This document shows, in pieces, positions 1 to 10,900 of a DNA stretch of 64,000 nucleotides; the stretch's first letter is position 1, and the number at the start of each line of letters is the position of its first letter. The DNA comes from Triglochin maritima (lineage: Eukaryota > Streptophyta > Magnoliopsida > Alismatales > Juncaginaceae). The DNA is taken from the NCBI GenBank assembly GCA_963682175.1, contig OY821775.1, positions 36,020,053 to 36,084,052 on the forward strand. Reading direction: 5' to 3'. A program made the position numbers and the translations under genes. The notes under the pieces are model-generated. The model was not told the DNA's origin and ran no database searches. It was given only the letters and a program-made list of their open reading frames with translations.

Positions 1-108
1 ACTCCGGCGTCGTCATTTTTGTGGTTTGCAATTGTCTCTTCCTTAATCCTTCACTTAGCATTTTAATTCCGTATTTTTATAGCGATTAGAGGGTCATAGA
101 TCCTAACA
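1..108 (+). repeat. E-family LTR, 3' end fragment
   Basis: This stretch closely matches the last ~110 bp of the E LTR at 22520-24036; both end in ATAGATCCTAACA. The window starts inside it, so its 5' part is outside. No coding content. It is followed directly by a second E fragment in the opposite orientation. Confidence 0.8.
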
Positions 109-113
109 ATATG

Positions 114-555
114 TTTACACGGTCGACCGAAGAGGTTGGAACGGTCGACCGATCGGGTAGTAAAATTCACTCTTAGTTAAAGGAAAGAAACGGTCGACCG
201 AATTATCTCTGGCATACTTAATTAATGTATTCCGGTCTAAGTTTGGGTGATCTATTGAAGTTCAAAAGATATGAGATTTTATGTGTGACTTCTATAAGGA
301 ACCTAGTGTGTATGTGAGTCATTTTCAGCTCAAGTATGCTAAATTACACAAAGTTCCTAAGACTTGAAATAAATCAAGATTACATGTCTTCAAATGAACT
401 TTATTAAATGTCTTGACTTGATTTCTTGTCTTCCTTGAGTCTTGATCACATGTAGAGGTTATTACAATGCAATATATGCGCTACTCTACATTGATTACAA
501 TTAAGATTAGGTTGATTTAATTATCAAAACATAGATTAAGGCCAAAAAACCAACA
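114..555 (-). repeat. E-family LTR, 5' part in reverse orientation
   Basis: Read on the minus strand this begins TGTTGGTTTTTTGGCC, the same start as the E LTRs at 22520 and, on minus, 60995. It runs alongside the end of the 59476-60995 copy, sharing the segment around ACTTCTATAAGGAACCTAGT. It contains three exact CGGTCGACCG palindromes (near 119, 149 and 190). The sequence ATATG occurs at both 109-113 and 557-561 and may be a target duplication for the composite. Confidence 0.75.
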
Positions 556-1544
556 AATATGTCACTGGCGGATCTTTTTGCTCCGATCCACCCCGAATTC
601 TCCCAGAAACTTAACTTATCTATTTTTGCACGTAGCGTGCACTCCTGGTCTGCCGGTTCATGCCCGTTTGGTCTTAATTTCCCAACTACGTTTCCAGATC
701 ATGGTATTGAGGGATTTTTGCTCTCGAAATGTTTTTCTTTCGTTCAGGTCTCTCCAGGGTTCTTCTGTGTCCTTCTTGAATGGCAGATGTATCCTTGAGC
801 AATCCAATGAATGCCTATATACAGCGTGTCCGCAACACGAATATTCGTCGAAGGTAAAAAAAATCTTCTCATCGTCGAGAAGGAAAAACTGGATTATCAG
901 TAATTAAAAATTCGACACAAAGAAAATAAAGACAGTAAAAATTTGTTGATGATGTTGCTGCTGAATTAGGAAAATTTGACTCCTGAGGGGGACATATTTA
1001 GAGCAACTTTATGCAAACAATTGTATAATAGAATTTATTTATTAAATCAACTTTATGTATTGTTGTTTAAATGTAATTTTAAGTTGCTCTCAAAAGTATT
1101 ATGAATTTTAGTTATTTATATTTATTTAATTTTGAAATCAGAAAAAATTAGTTGAATTAAATTCAAATTTCTAAACATATTAAATTATTTTCAAGAAACA
1201 AAAATATTTAGATTATCGGAAATTTAATCCTAATAAGTAATAACAAGTATTTTAAAAAATACATTAACAAAAATATAAAAAAACAAAAAGTAATTTTTTT
1301 TACTGAACTGCTATTCGTCGCCAGAAAACTACTTAAATCGACCTGCGAATTACCGTTTTGCCCTTCTCTCATTTCTTCTAATATATCTCGACATTTCTCT
1401 CTCCTACTACCACTCTCTCATCATCTTCCTCTCATAATCATTAAAAAAATATTTCGGAGGTTAGGAAATGAGTCAACGGCGCCCCAGTGTACTCGAATCT
1501 GGTAAAATATCCAACTTCTTTTTAATAAAAAAATAAAAAATTAG
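556..1544. other. No recognised gene; AT-rich intergenic sequence
   Basis: Short overlapping open frames near 559-907 have no recognisable domain. From about 1000 to 1300 the sequence is very AT-rich. Pyrimidine-rich sequence near 1360-1440 resembles a plant 5' leader, but no coding exon follows. Confidence 0.5.
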
Positions 1545-2170
1545 GGGGCATCCGCCGGAGCCCCCCATGGGGCAGGTGTCTGGCTAAGACACCACCACCA
1601 TGAGGGAGTGGTCTGCAACACGCGTCTCTCCCATGGGGGAGGCGTCTTAGCCACACGCCCCTTTTTTAATTAAAAATTATATGATGTGTTATCTCAAATT
1701 ATTTCAGGTTCCGTTCCAAGTTTTTTGGTATTAATATGGTCGATTACAGTGAGTTATTTTGTAAGTCGAGAAGTTCTACCAAATATTAACTCGACATGCC
1801 GATCAGATGTCTCGCTCACCGGGAAGTTTTGGCTTCAAATTATTTGATCTCGAAATTTTAAAAATCTTAATTAATTGCAAAAAACTCATTGTAATCCAAC
1901 CTGTTACCACCAAAATCTTCGAACGGAACCTCAAATAAATTGAGATAACACACCGTATAAATTGAGATTTTTTTTGGACGGGTGTCTTAGCCAGACGCCC
2001 CCCATGGGGGAGACGTCTTAAACAAACGCTCCCTCCATGGGGAGGCGACTAGGTAACACGCCCCCATGGTGGTGACGTCTGGGTAAAACTCTCCCCCACA
2101 CATGGGGGAGGCGTCTTAGCCAGACCTTATGGGGAAGCCTTATCCAAACAACCCTATGGGGAAGCCTTTC
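1545..2170. repeat. ATGGGG minisatellite flanking an imperfect inverted repeat
   Basis: Variants of CCATGGGGGAGGCGTCTTAG and GCCAGACGCC recur at 1545-1665 and again at 1975-2165. Between them lies an imperfect inverted repeat: 1676-1785 (GTGTTATCTCAAATTATTTC and GGTTCCGTTC within it) pairs with 1870-1965 read in reverse. The whole 0.6 kb could fold into a long hairpin. No ORF of note. It may be a fold-back element, but I could not identify clean ends or a TSD. Confidence 0.65.
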
Positions 2171-3000
2171 CTAGACGTCCGACTCAATTGTTTTTTGCGG
2201 GGCTTACTTCACCGAATTCAGACGATTCATTACACATTTTCATGGTGTTAGACATTTTCATGGTGTTGGTACTGGAAAAATGATGAAAACGTAAACAAAA
2301 ACCTTATTTTAAGAGACGAGACGAAATTAGTATTAAATGAATTTTAAAGGACAAAAATTATAATTGTTAGGACGATTTAAATAATTTTCCGACGACGAAT
2401 AATAATTTTCTTTTTTACACACGTGGACCCACTTGGATTACAAACCCCACTGCAGCTACATGGTTTACCGCCAAACTACCATACTTAGGGAAATGTTTTA
2501 GGGCCGCGGTGCGTCCGGGACGCCGTCTCACGTGGACAATCCAGTCAGCAAAACCAAAGATTAATTAAATCACATATTATTTATTTATTTTGTGTCACAT
2601 CACACGCACGCGGAAAAATGTGACATTTGATTTCCAACATACATATATTCTCAAAATCTTCCATTATCCCCCCAAACCTTTTATTCTCCATCATTTTCTC
2701 CCGATGGAAGACGAGATCGGTAAGAGAGATGCCGAGGAGATGACGCGGGAGTGAGTCTTAAGGAGGCTGGGACGCCGACGTCGTTGGTTAGGACGTCACG
2801 ATGTAGTTGGTCAACGAGAAAGAGGAGGAAATGGTCGGCGTTGGAGTCTTTCTCGAGGCGAGGAGGAGGAGGAATGTGATTTTTTGTAACTGATTTTTGT
2901 TTTTTGTATGATGTTTTTGGGGGAAAGTTTGGTTTTCGTGGCTGATTTGAAGTTTTGGGGTTTTGTTAAAGTTATGTGATGGATTGATCTTGGCAGACAA
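2171..3000. other. No recognised gene; intergenic sequence
   Basis: Holds a short direct repeat (ACATTTTCATGGTGTT, near 2235-2265) and a promoter/leader-like stretch at 2630-2720 followed by a 16-codon open frame at about 2704. Nothing is strong enough to call a gene. Confidence 0.45.
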
Positions 3001-4035
3001 AACTTAAAAACGTACAACTCACAGTTAAAAATGTGAACCTCAAACATAAAAAGGAACAAACAATTCTTAAAAAGGAACAAACATCACTTAAAAATGTACA
3101 ACTCACAGTAAAAAAGGAGAACCACAAACTTAAAAAGGAACAAAAAACACTAAAAAGAAAAGCTTCACATTTAAAAATGTACACTCACTTAAAAAGGAAC
3201 ATACTACACTTAAAAAGGTACAACTCACAGTTAAAAAGGAAAACCACAAACACAAAAAGGAACAAATAATTCTTAAAAAAGAACAGACATCACTTAAAAA
3301 AGTACAACTCACAGTTAAAAAGGTGAACCGCAAACTTAAAAAGGATAGACGTAAATGTTAAAAAGGAACATGTTTTATCTTTTTAAGTTGTTGTTTGGGG
3401 AAACCAAAAGTTGCGTTGAGAAAAGTAAAATTTGCGTGTGGAAACCAAATGTTGCAGTGAGAAATTAAAAGTTGCACGGGGAAACCAAACGTTGCAGTGA
3501 GAAAATAATGTTGCATTGGGAAACTAAATGTTAAAAATGTACAACTCACAGTTAAAAAGGTGAACATCAAACATAAAAAGGAACAAACAATTCTTAAAAA
3601 GGAACAGACATCACTTAAAAAGGTACAACTCATAATTAAAAAGGAGAACCACAAACTTAAAAAGGAACAAAAAACACTAAAAAAGAAAACTTCACAATTA
3701 AAATGTATACTCACTTAAAAAGGTACAACTCACAGTTAAAAAAGAGAACCTCAAACATAGCAAATAATTTTTAAAAATGAACAGACATCACTTACAAATG
3801 TACAACTAACAGTTAAAAAGGTGAACCGCAAACTTAAAAAGGATAGACGTAGATGTTAAAAAGGAATATGTTTTGTCTTTTTAAGTTGTTTGGGGAAACC
3901 AAAAGTTGTGTCGGGAAAAGTAAAAGTTGCATGAGGAAACCAAACGTTGCAGTCAGAAAGTAAAAGTTACATGGGGAAACCAAACGTTGCAGTGAGAAAG
4001 TAATGTTGCATTGGAAAACTAAAGGTTGAATGTGC
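3001..4035 (+). repeat. Higher-order tandem repeat: 21-bp units in 84-bp groups, alternating with 20-bp units
   Basis: Units start TTAAAAA and are almost all exactly 21 bp. Their variable halves recur in a fixed order (ACAACTCACAG, GAACCTCAAAC, AACAAACAATTC, AACAAACATCAC), giving 84-bp groups near 3003-3086 and 3214-3297. A second array of 20-bp units, alternating TTGCAGTGAGAAAGTAAAAG with TTGCATGGGGAAACCAAACG types, fills about 3400-3530 and 3890-4030. The block 3020-3530 is itself duplicated as about 3536-4035. Because 21 bp equals seven codons, open frames here show leucine heptads (for example 3033-3269), which I treat as a by-product of the repeat. Confidence 0.85.
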
Positions 4036-4936
4036 ATGTTATTAATTGAATTTATTTGCTGACTGGATTGCTGCCTCAACTGACCACTTCAACGGCGTCT
4101 GCGACGCACGCGGCCGCGTACAAGGAGCCCTGTTCTTATACCACATTCGACGGACACAAGTACATATCTCGGTTTAGGAAATTAGTAAAATACCAAATGG
4201 AACACGGTTTTTTTGTGTTTGAGAGTTACGGTTCCGATGGTGGTAGTCTGTCAAAAGTCATCAATCGGAAAAGTGACAAATACGTTTGATGTGAAATTCA
4301 CATTCAGTATGTTCCTCTTTCTTCCAAACAGTAGACGTGTCTGAAAAATATCAGGATGGACTTTGACGGGTCGATGTTAACTTGCGAATAAATTAAGAGT
4401 GGTACACGTGTCACGCCGTAAAGATGCCGACAGTCAACATCACAGTCGTTTTTCCACCGTCAGCTGTTTTATTTTGGAAGCAAGAAAAACGACATGTTTT
4501 GTACGATCCCAACGTGCATGGGTCAACAAATTCTTACCGCTACCAATCGCGATGTGTTATGGACATGCACGTGGTAAAATCTACAACTTGATCGAATGTG
4601 GCCCCTGTGGTGGGTTCGCAAGACGGGGCCTATGAATTCTGGTCGGCAAGATAGGTATCAAGTTTCTTCGGCTGTAGTCTAAGTAAATTGGTTTCCAAAC
4701 GTGTGAGGGGAAATCCATACAAATTTTGAGTTTGTTGCGTATCATTTTCAAAAGCTGTTTGCGTAGACTTTGAATCAAATTTTGGTTGATTCCGAGAGGA
4801 AACTTTTACTTTTATTCAATGATTCGTTATAATGAACATATATTTCTTGTCTATTCTTTATTTTCTGTATGGTATACGTGCGATGAGTACGGAGGGAATT
4901 TTTGCAAGTACTTGACCTTTGATATAATGTTGGGTT
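4036..4936 (+). other. Unrecognised open frames, possibly a decayed coding region
   Basis: Two plus-strand frames (4056-4289 and 4399-4635) lie in sequence of more balanced composition than the flanks and follow the tandem array directly. I recognise no domain. Stops and frame changes separate them, and the region downstream is cut by the fold-back element at 4937. This could be a decayed transposase or a low-quality chance frame. Confidence 0.25.
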
Positions 4937-5984
4937 ATTTGCTTGAGTGCCACCAAGAAACAACTAAATTGACTTTATGCCACCTGGTTTGACTATTTGG
5001 CATAATGCTATAGAAAAATCAAACTATTTATCTTAATGCCATAAGAAAACAAAATATTTACCTTTATGTCATTCCGTCGGTAAACCGTTAACATTTATGA
5101 TAACATCCGTTAAGTATATTAATATTTATTGGAAATTTTGCAGATTCAGCTTGAGTAAACCAAAAATTCATAAAATTCATTATATGTGTTGTAAAATTAC
5201 GAACAATTATTCAAAAAATTTATCAATACACTCTCTCTTTTCTATCTTTCAACTTTCATTTCTTCTTTTCTCTCACTAAACTTAATTACTCGATTACTAA
5301 ACTAATGAAATTCGATAAGTTTTTAATTTTAAAAATACAAAATAAATAATTATTTTTATTAAAAAATTCATTTGTCTAATAAAAATTATTTTTTATATAA
5401 AAACACATTTTATATAAATGTTAGTAACCAAACTTATATAAAAAATTATTTTTTATATGAAAACACATTTTATAAAAGGAATCAAAGAAGGTTACTAACC
5501 AAACTTAAAAACACATTTTATATAAAAAATAAATTTTTATTAGACATATGAATTTTTTAATAAAAAATAATTATTTATTTTGTATTTTTTAAATTAAAAA
5601 ATTATCGAATTTCATTAGTTCAGTAATCGAGTCATTAAGTTTAGTAAGAGAAAAGAAGAAATGAAAGTTGAAAGATAGAGATGAGAGAGTGTATGGATAA
5701 ATTTTTTGAATAATTTTTTGTAATTTTTACAACACATATAATGAATTTCATGATTTTTTGGTTTATTCAGGGTGAATCTGCAAAATTTCCATTAAATATT
5801 AATATACTTAACGAACGTTAACAGAAAAGTTAACGGTTTACCGAAGGAATGACATAAAGATAAATATTTGTTTTCTTATGACATTAAGATAAATAGTTTG
5901 ATTTTTCTATGCCATTAGGCCAAATAGTCAACACCAGGTGGCATAAAGCCAATTTACTTGTTTCTTGGTGGCACCCAAGCAAAT
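4937..5984. mobile_element. Fold-back (long terminal inverted repeat) element, 1.05 kb
   Basis: The two halves are nearly complete inverted copies. Plus-strand ATTTGCTTGAGTGCCACCAA at 4937 matches the reverse complement of the end at 5984 (ATTTGCTTGGGTGCCACCAA). Similarity continues for about 500 bp on each side, through motifs such as ACCGTTAAC and CTAAACTTAATTACTCGA, leaving only a short centre near 5455-5470. There is no ORF. This fits a non-autonomous DNA transposon of fold-back or Mutator-like type, but I could not find a convincing 8-11 bp target duplication, so the superfamily is open. Confidence 0.85.
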
Positions 5985-6399
5985 TGGTATCTCGTCACAA
6001 TGTTGACATTTTCAAAAGTCATGTACAATATAGAGAAAGATACAGTATCAACTGTAACATCCTCAAACAGTGGAAATTTTAAAATTTCTAAACAACAATC
6101 AACAGAGAATATTACACAAACATAAGGAAGACGGTGCACCAACATATATAATATATATATCCAAATATTTCAAAAGTGTGATTATATCATCAGGCTAACA
6201 ATAAATACAAGCAGGATCAGGTAGCAGCGCTCCTCTCCTCGGTCACCACCCCACCTAACGCCGATCACGGCTTGAAAAACAAACATGCAACAATGCCTGA
6301 GTTTCCAGAAGGAAATCCCGTATGCCAAACTCTACAATGCATGAACTGAAAGACAACCTAACATGCAATTCTACCAACAAGAAAAGCACCACAACCAGG

Positions 6400-6881
6400 C
6401 TGGGCTCGAGGGCTCTTTCACCCAACCACAACACACACCACCGTTACGGGGCTCCAGGGCTTTGTCACCCAACCACCGCAACACACACTCGTCGCAAGAT
6501 GAGCTTCAGGGCTTTTTCACCCAACCGCAACTACCACGACACGACCAATGGCTCCAGGGCTCTTTCACCCAACCCAAACCTCTAAGTGCTCCAGGGCTTT
6601 TTCACCCAACCCTTACACGCGGTCCATGCTCAGGCTCCAGGGCTCTTTAACCCAACCTGAACGCACTATAGAGCTCTAAGGTTTTTTCACCCAACCCCGC
6701 ACATACTAGTTGGCTCTAGGGCTCTTTCACCCAACCGCAGCTGTCACACAGTTACGGGGTTCCTGAGCTCTTTCACCCAACCACCGCAATACACACATTT
6801 CCAAGCTGGGCTCCAGGACCATTTCACCCAACCACAGCTCTCAGACAGTTACGTGGCTATAGGATTTTTTCACCCAACCAC
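6400..6881 (+). repeat. Array of about 11 spaced copies of GGGCTCTTTCACCCAACC
   Basis: Copies of a ~25-bp unit (core CAGGGCTyTTTCACCCAACC) recur near 6401, 6448, 6501, 6549, 6588, 6630, 6670, 6712, 6757, 6808 and 6855, separated by 15-30 bp of non-identical sequence rich in CAACACAC. The array lies inside the B' LTR. The two B LTRs in the window lack it, so it expanded in this lineage. Confidence 0.85.
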
Positions 6882-6989
6882 CGCAACACACGTGCCCACT
6901 AGAACACCTGCCGGAAGTACATCGGCACCACAACTCACCCCACACGGACGCCCACAACAACTGCACCTCCAGCGTAAAAATCTGGACAC

Positions 6990-7605
6990 AAACGGTCGAC
7001 CGAACCAAAAGTACTGGTCGACCGAATCTCACAAACACGGGGCAATTACCTCGACCGACACTCCATCGGTCGACCAATTCCCACCAACCACACTCGTTCG
7101 GTCGAACCAAAGTCAAGGACCAGTCGACCGTTTAGAAGTTGCCTCCCAAGTTCAACGAACAAAACGACCAATCGGTCGAACGACAAAGGGGCCCTGTTCG
7201 ACCGAAAGTCACCAGGAAATAATCCCTCACGCACAACAACGAACCCGGTCGAACCCTCGAACACCCTCGGTCGACCGAATTCCACCAGGGAATTCCCCCA
7301 CGCTCCACATCAAGTCCGGTCGACCGAACCACCTTCGGTCGAACCGACCACCAATCCAACTTAAGTCACCGGTCGGACAAAGTCACACAGGTGGTCGACC
7401 GTTTAGATGGTCAACGCCCCAACTGACCTACAACAGTGCACACGGTCGAACGACAAAGGGGACTCGTTCGACCAAAACTAACCTGACTTGCCTCTAATGC
7501 ACAACCGGTCGACCACCCCAAGGGCATCGTTCGACCGATGTGAGGAAGAACCCGAAATCTCATTAAGAACGGTCAACCGTTTGCACCAACCGGTCGACCT
7601 ATCAG
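6990..7605. repeat. Cluster of ~18 GGTCGACC-type palindromes in B' LTR
   Basis: Full sites (CGGTCGACCG and one-base variants) and half-decayed sites (GGTCGAACC, GTTCGACCG, GGTCAACCG) occur every 20-50 bp, for example at 6993, 7015, 7069, 7268, 7316, 7392, 7504 and 7589. Function unknown; the spacing and symmetry suggest a dimeric binding site array inside the LTR. Confidence 0.8.
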
Positions 7606-7969
7606 ACAAAAAAATATGCTGCTTGTTTACTTGCGACGAGCCGGAAGGCCTACCGTCGACTTCCAAATACTCACACTACTAAAGTGAGCGAGTTGACATA
7701 CCGAGAAGGTTTGAAGAAACCTTAGAAGAACCTCGACGACGCTTCAACGAGCACTTCTCCCCAAAATCATGATCCGTCGATGAACCTCACGCTCGAACGA
7801 CGATCACCACCCCTCGACAACCTCGAGCACTCCAACACCTCCGTCAAACTCCACACCAACCACGACCACTGCAAACGAGGTAGGTTGAGAGAGAGAAACC
7901 AAAACTAGCAGGAAGGGTTAAGAACCCATCACTTACCTCCACAAGCAACCGCTACACGACGACCACCTC

Positions 7970-10900
7970 TGTAAGACCCGCTCTCCTGCTACAATAATAA
8001 TAAGTCCACTCTCCGCGGTTATGCATAATTGACTTCTTGGAATGTCAAATTGTGTTATGACATGCTTGTTTGAGTAGATTTGATCAGATTTCTCGTTGGT
8101 CGATCGGGTGCGACACATCGGACGAGCGCGCGGTTGTTTGACTCGATCGACTCAATTTGGGCCCGAGTGAGTGTAGGGCTGGTTTTGGACTAAAACCATG
8201 TTGAAGTGGCATGGAATTGGAAGGGTTGCATTAGGGTTTGGATGTGCATTTTCGTGGCTTTTGGATGCCTTTGGATGGTGTCATTTTGGCATGCCTTAAT
8301 GTGACTTGAATAACCATGAAGCCTATGGAAGTTGGAGGGTCGTTTGCAAACAAAACCCCCTCAACCCAAGCCATCCCTACCCTCTCACTCCCTCACCCAC
8401 GAAATTCAGACCGTCTCCATCTCCCTCTGCGGTGTGCTAGTGGTTGGGGCTCCGACGAGTCAAGTGGAGCAAGCTAGAGTGCATCTTCTGGGAGCAACTA
8501 GACGAAGATCTGGGTGGGCTGATGTCCGGTAATCTCGGGCAAAGTTTTTCGTGAATTGACGTATGCTCCTGACCCTTTAAGAGTTTTATGGGGGGTGTTG
8601 GATGGAGGTCCAGCCAGCACCATGTTGGTGGTTGGTGCAATCGGTTGCACCAACAACTGAGTTCCCTTCTAGCGTGCGCATGGAGCATGCGCTAGATGGG
8701 ACTGGCTGTGGGGAAACCAGAGGGACCGGGGTTCCAGTGAGGTCCGATCAGGAGTGATGAGGTTTCTTCTGGGCTGAGTTTTGGGGTGGGCACGGATCTG
8801 GTTGGGTGTGGCTGGTGCACACAAGATCCGACTAGGATTTGTCTTCAACCCTTTTGACTATTTGTTTGGATCGGTTGGCTGGTCCAACTCTTCTAGATGG
8901 TGGAAAAGGTCAGGAAAAGGTGTGGAACAAACCTAGGGATGCTAAGGGTGGGGGGGATCTTGATGGGCTAGCTCGGTTTGAGCAGCGTGCGCTTGAATGG
9001 GCTAGCCATGCGGTTAGTGCACCATGTGCATCAGCTTGCTCGGTTGTTGGGCTGAGCTGCTTGGATGGATCTCTACTGACACTCTCCCACCATAGACGGC
9101 CTGAGAGGGATACTCTAAGCATGTGGGTTGGAGTGGTCAAGGGCTCATGCATATGGTTGTGAGTCGATTGAACTTGTTAGCTTGTCTTTTGTTAGTTATC
9201 GTGTTCTATGTGTTGAATGTGTTTTGCTCTATATGACTTGTTGTATTTCAGTAGCAGATATAATGTGGTTATATGATCTGATGTGTGTGTATTCCTGATG
9301 TTGTAGTCATGCATGCACTTATGAATCTAAACGGGCTCTTTCATATCATGTGCTGATCGTGTCATGTTCTAAAGCAACATATTAACCCGTTACATGCATG
9401 TATGCTAGTTTAGAGATCTATATCATCTACTGATATTTTATGCATGTTCCAACATGATTATCCTACTGATATACATGTAATCCATACCCAAATCAACTCT
9501 GATCATGCTCTGAGATTTCAGTTATCATCGCATATAAACTCTGAAATTAAGGATGCATGCTATCGAATTATTGTGGAGTGTGATTTTGATATATCTAGTT
9601 GTAATGCATCATCCTATTGCGTCTCTCATGTCTATATGTTACTGAAGTGAAGTGTTATGATATGGTTATGTATGACCCTTAGGATATCAGACCTTTTAAC
9701 ATCCTTATCATGACCCGTAGATTACTCGATTAGCTATTATCTTGATTTGTTGATCCAGTTATGATTGCTTGCTGTTGTGAGTTTCGTTTGATTCCTGATT
9801 TGATTTGTTTCGGGGCTGTTAGGAGGGAATCCGGATACCTTTCCTTGAGCTCATTCCATACACTATAGATGCATTAGATTTTAGATGCTTAAGTAGCTTG
9901 CATCGCATTTAATTTGATTAATAATTCTGGGCACATTCTGTTTTTGGGCCGACGGGCCACGAGTGGGTCCTCTAGCTAGAGAGGCCACTCGCATAAGACC
10001 TTCAAGTTTGGAGGCCAGGCGTAAGATAAGTCCTGGGCAGGCGCACCGCTTTGTGCCGAGCGGTGGGTCACTGTCGAGTGACCACCATTGACCAGCGAGG
10101 CTAGTGTTCTAGTTCATATTGAGGAATGATTCGGGTGTGATTGGCATCATTTCATGTTTATATTTGTATCTTATATTCATTATCTTTCACCTAAACAATG
10201 CTATGTTACAAGTTTTATGTTTAGTTTTCAGGAATAAATAGGTTTGAAGAGAAGAGCCATGAAAGGACCCAAAAGCAGGAAAAAAGGACTTAATTGTGAG
10301 ACCTAGGGACTGAGATGCAATGGAGAAGGACCTGATCGTAAGACTGAAGGACCTAAGAGCAAAACAGGAAACTCCACACCATCATGGGTAGTATTTTGGC
10401 AATTCGATTCGGGTCGGAGCTCCAACAAACCAAGTAGATGCATCCAAGACCAACAAATCCATCAAGCAAAGCCCACAAGCAAAAGCAACTCGATCTGAAG
10501 TTTATAGACCGCCAATTGGCGGTCTTGGACAGCTAATTGGCGGTCCATATAGCCCCAGATCCGCTAAGCTTTCTCCTGGACTTGTATTATTATGTGTTTA
10601 GGCTATTTATGGTATTGGTTTAGTCCCACATCGGGGGATTGTCCCCGATTAGCTTTTTCCATGCTTATAAATAGAACTCTTCACCTTCCATTGTAATTAC
10701 CCATTGCTTGGTGGCATTCTCTCTACTAAGGAGTGAGCCTTGAAGCAAAAACTCAAGGTGGAGAAGAATGCTACTTTCAATGTGAGTCATTTGTTAATAA
10801 AATAATTCTTCTAGTTTCTTTTAATCTTGTCTTTTAATTTGTGCATGTTTGTTTAGTCTTTCCTTTTATGTTTCTTTAATGCTTCTTGCCTTCTTAGTTA

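Noticed and set aside
3358..3714. Cysteine- and phenylalanine-rich minus-strand frames over the tandem array (also 2972-3333 and 3834-4079)
   Set aside because: They are reverse translations of TTAAAAAGG-type repeats and change with repeat number; not a cysteine-rich peptide gene.
6400..6881. Resemblance to a CRISPR array (repeats with different spacers)
   Set aside because: Units are imperfect, spacers share CAACACAC-rich sequence, and the context is a plant LTR.
6853..7497. 214-residue open frame rich in Ser, Thr, Pro and Arg
   Set aside because: It is the translation of the GGTCGACC palindrome cluster in the B' LTR; stop-free because of composition.
8839..9162. Open frame in the C LTR, with counterparts at 49210-49668 and 62844-63176
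   Set aside because: The frame lies wholly in LTR sequence, its ends differ between copies, and no domain is seen; similarity reflects LTR identity.
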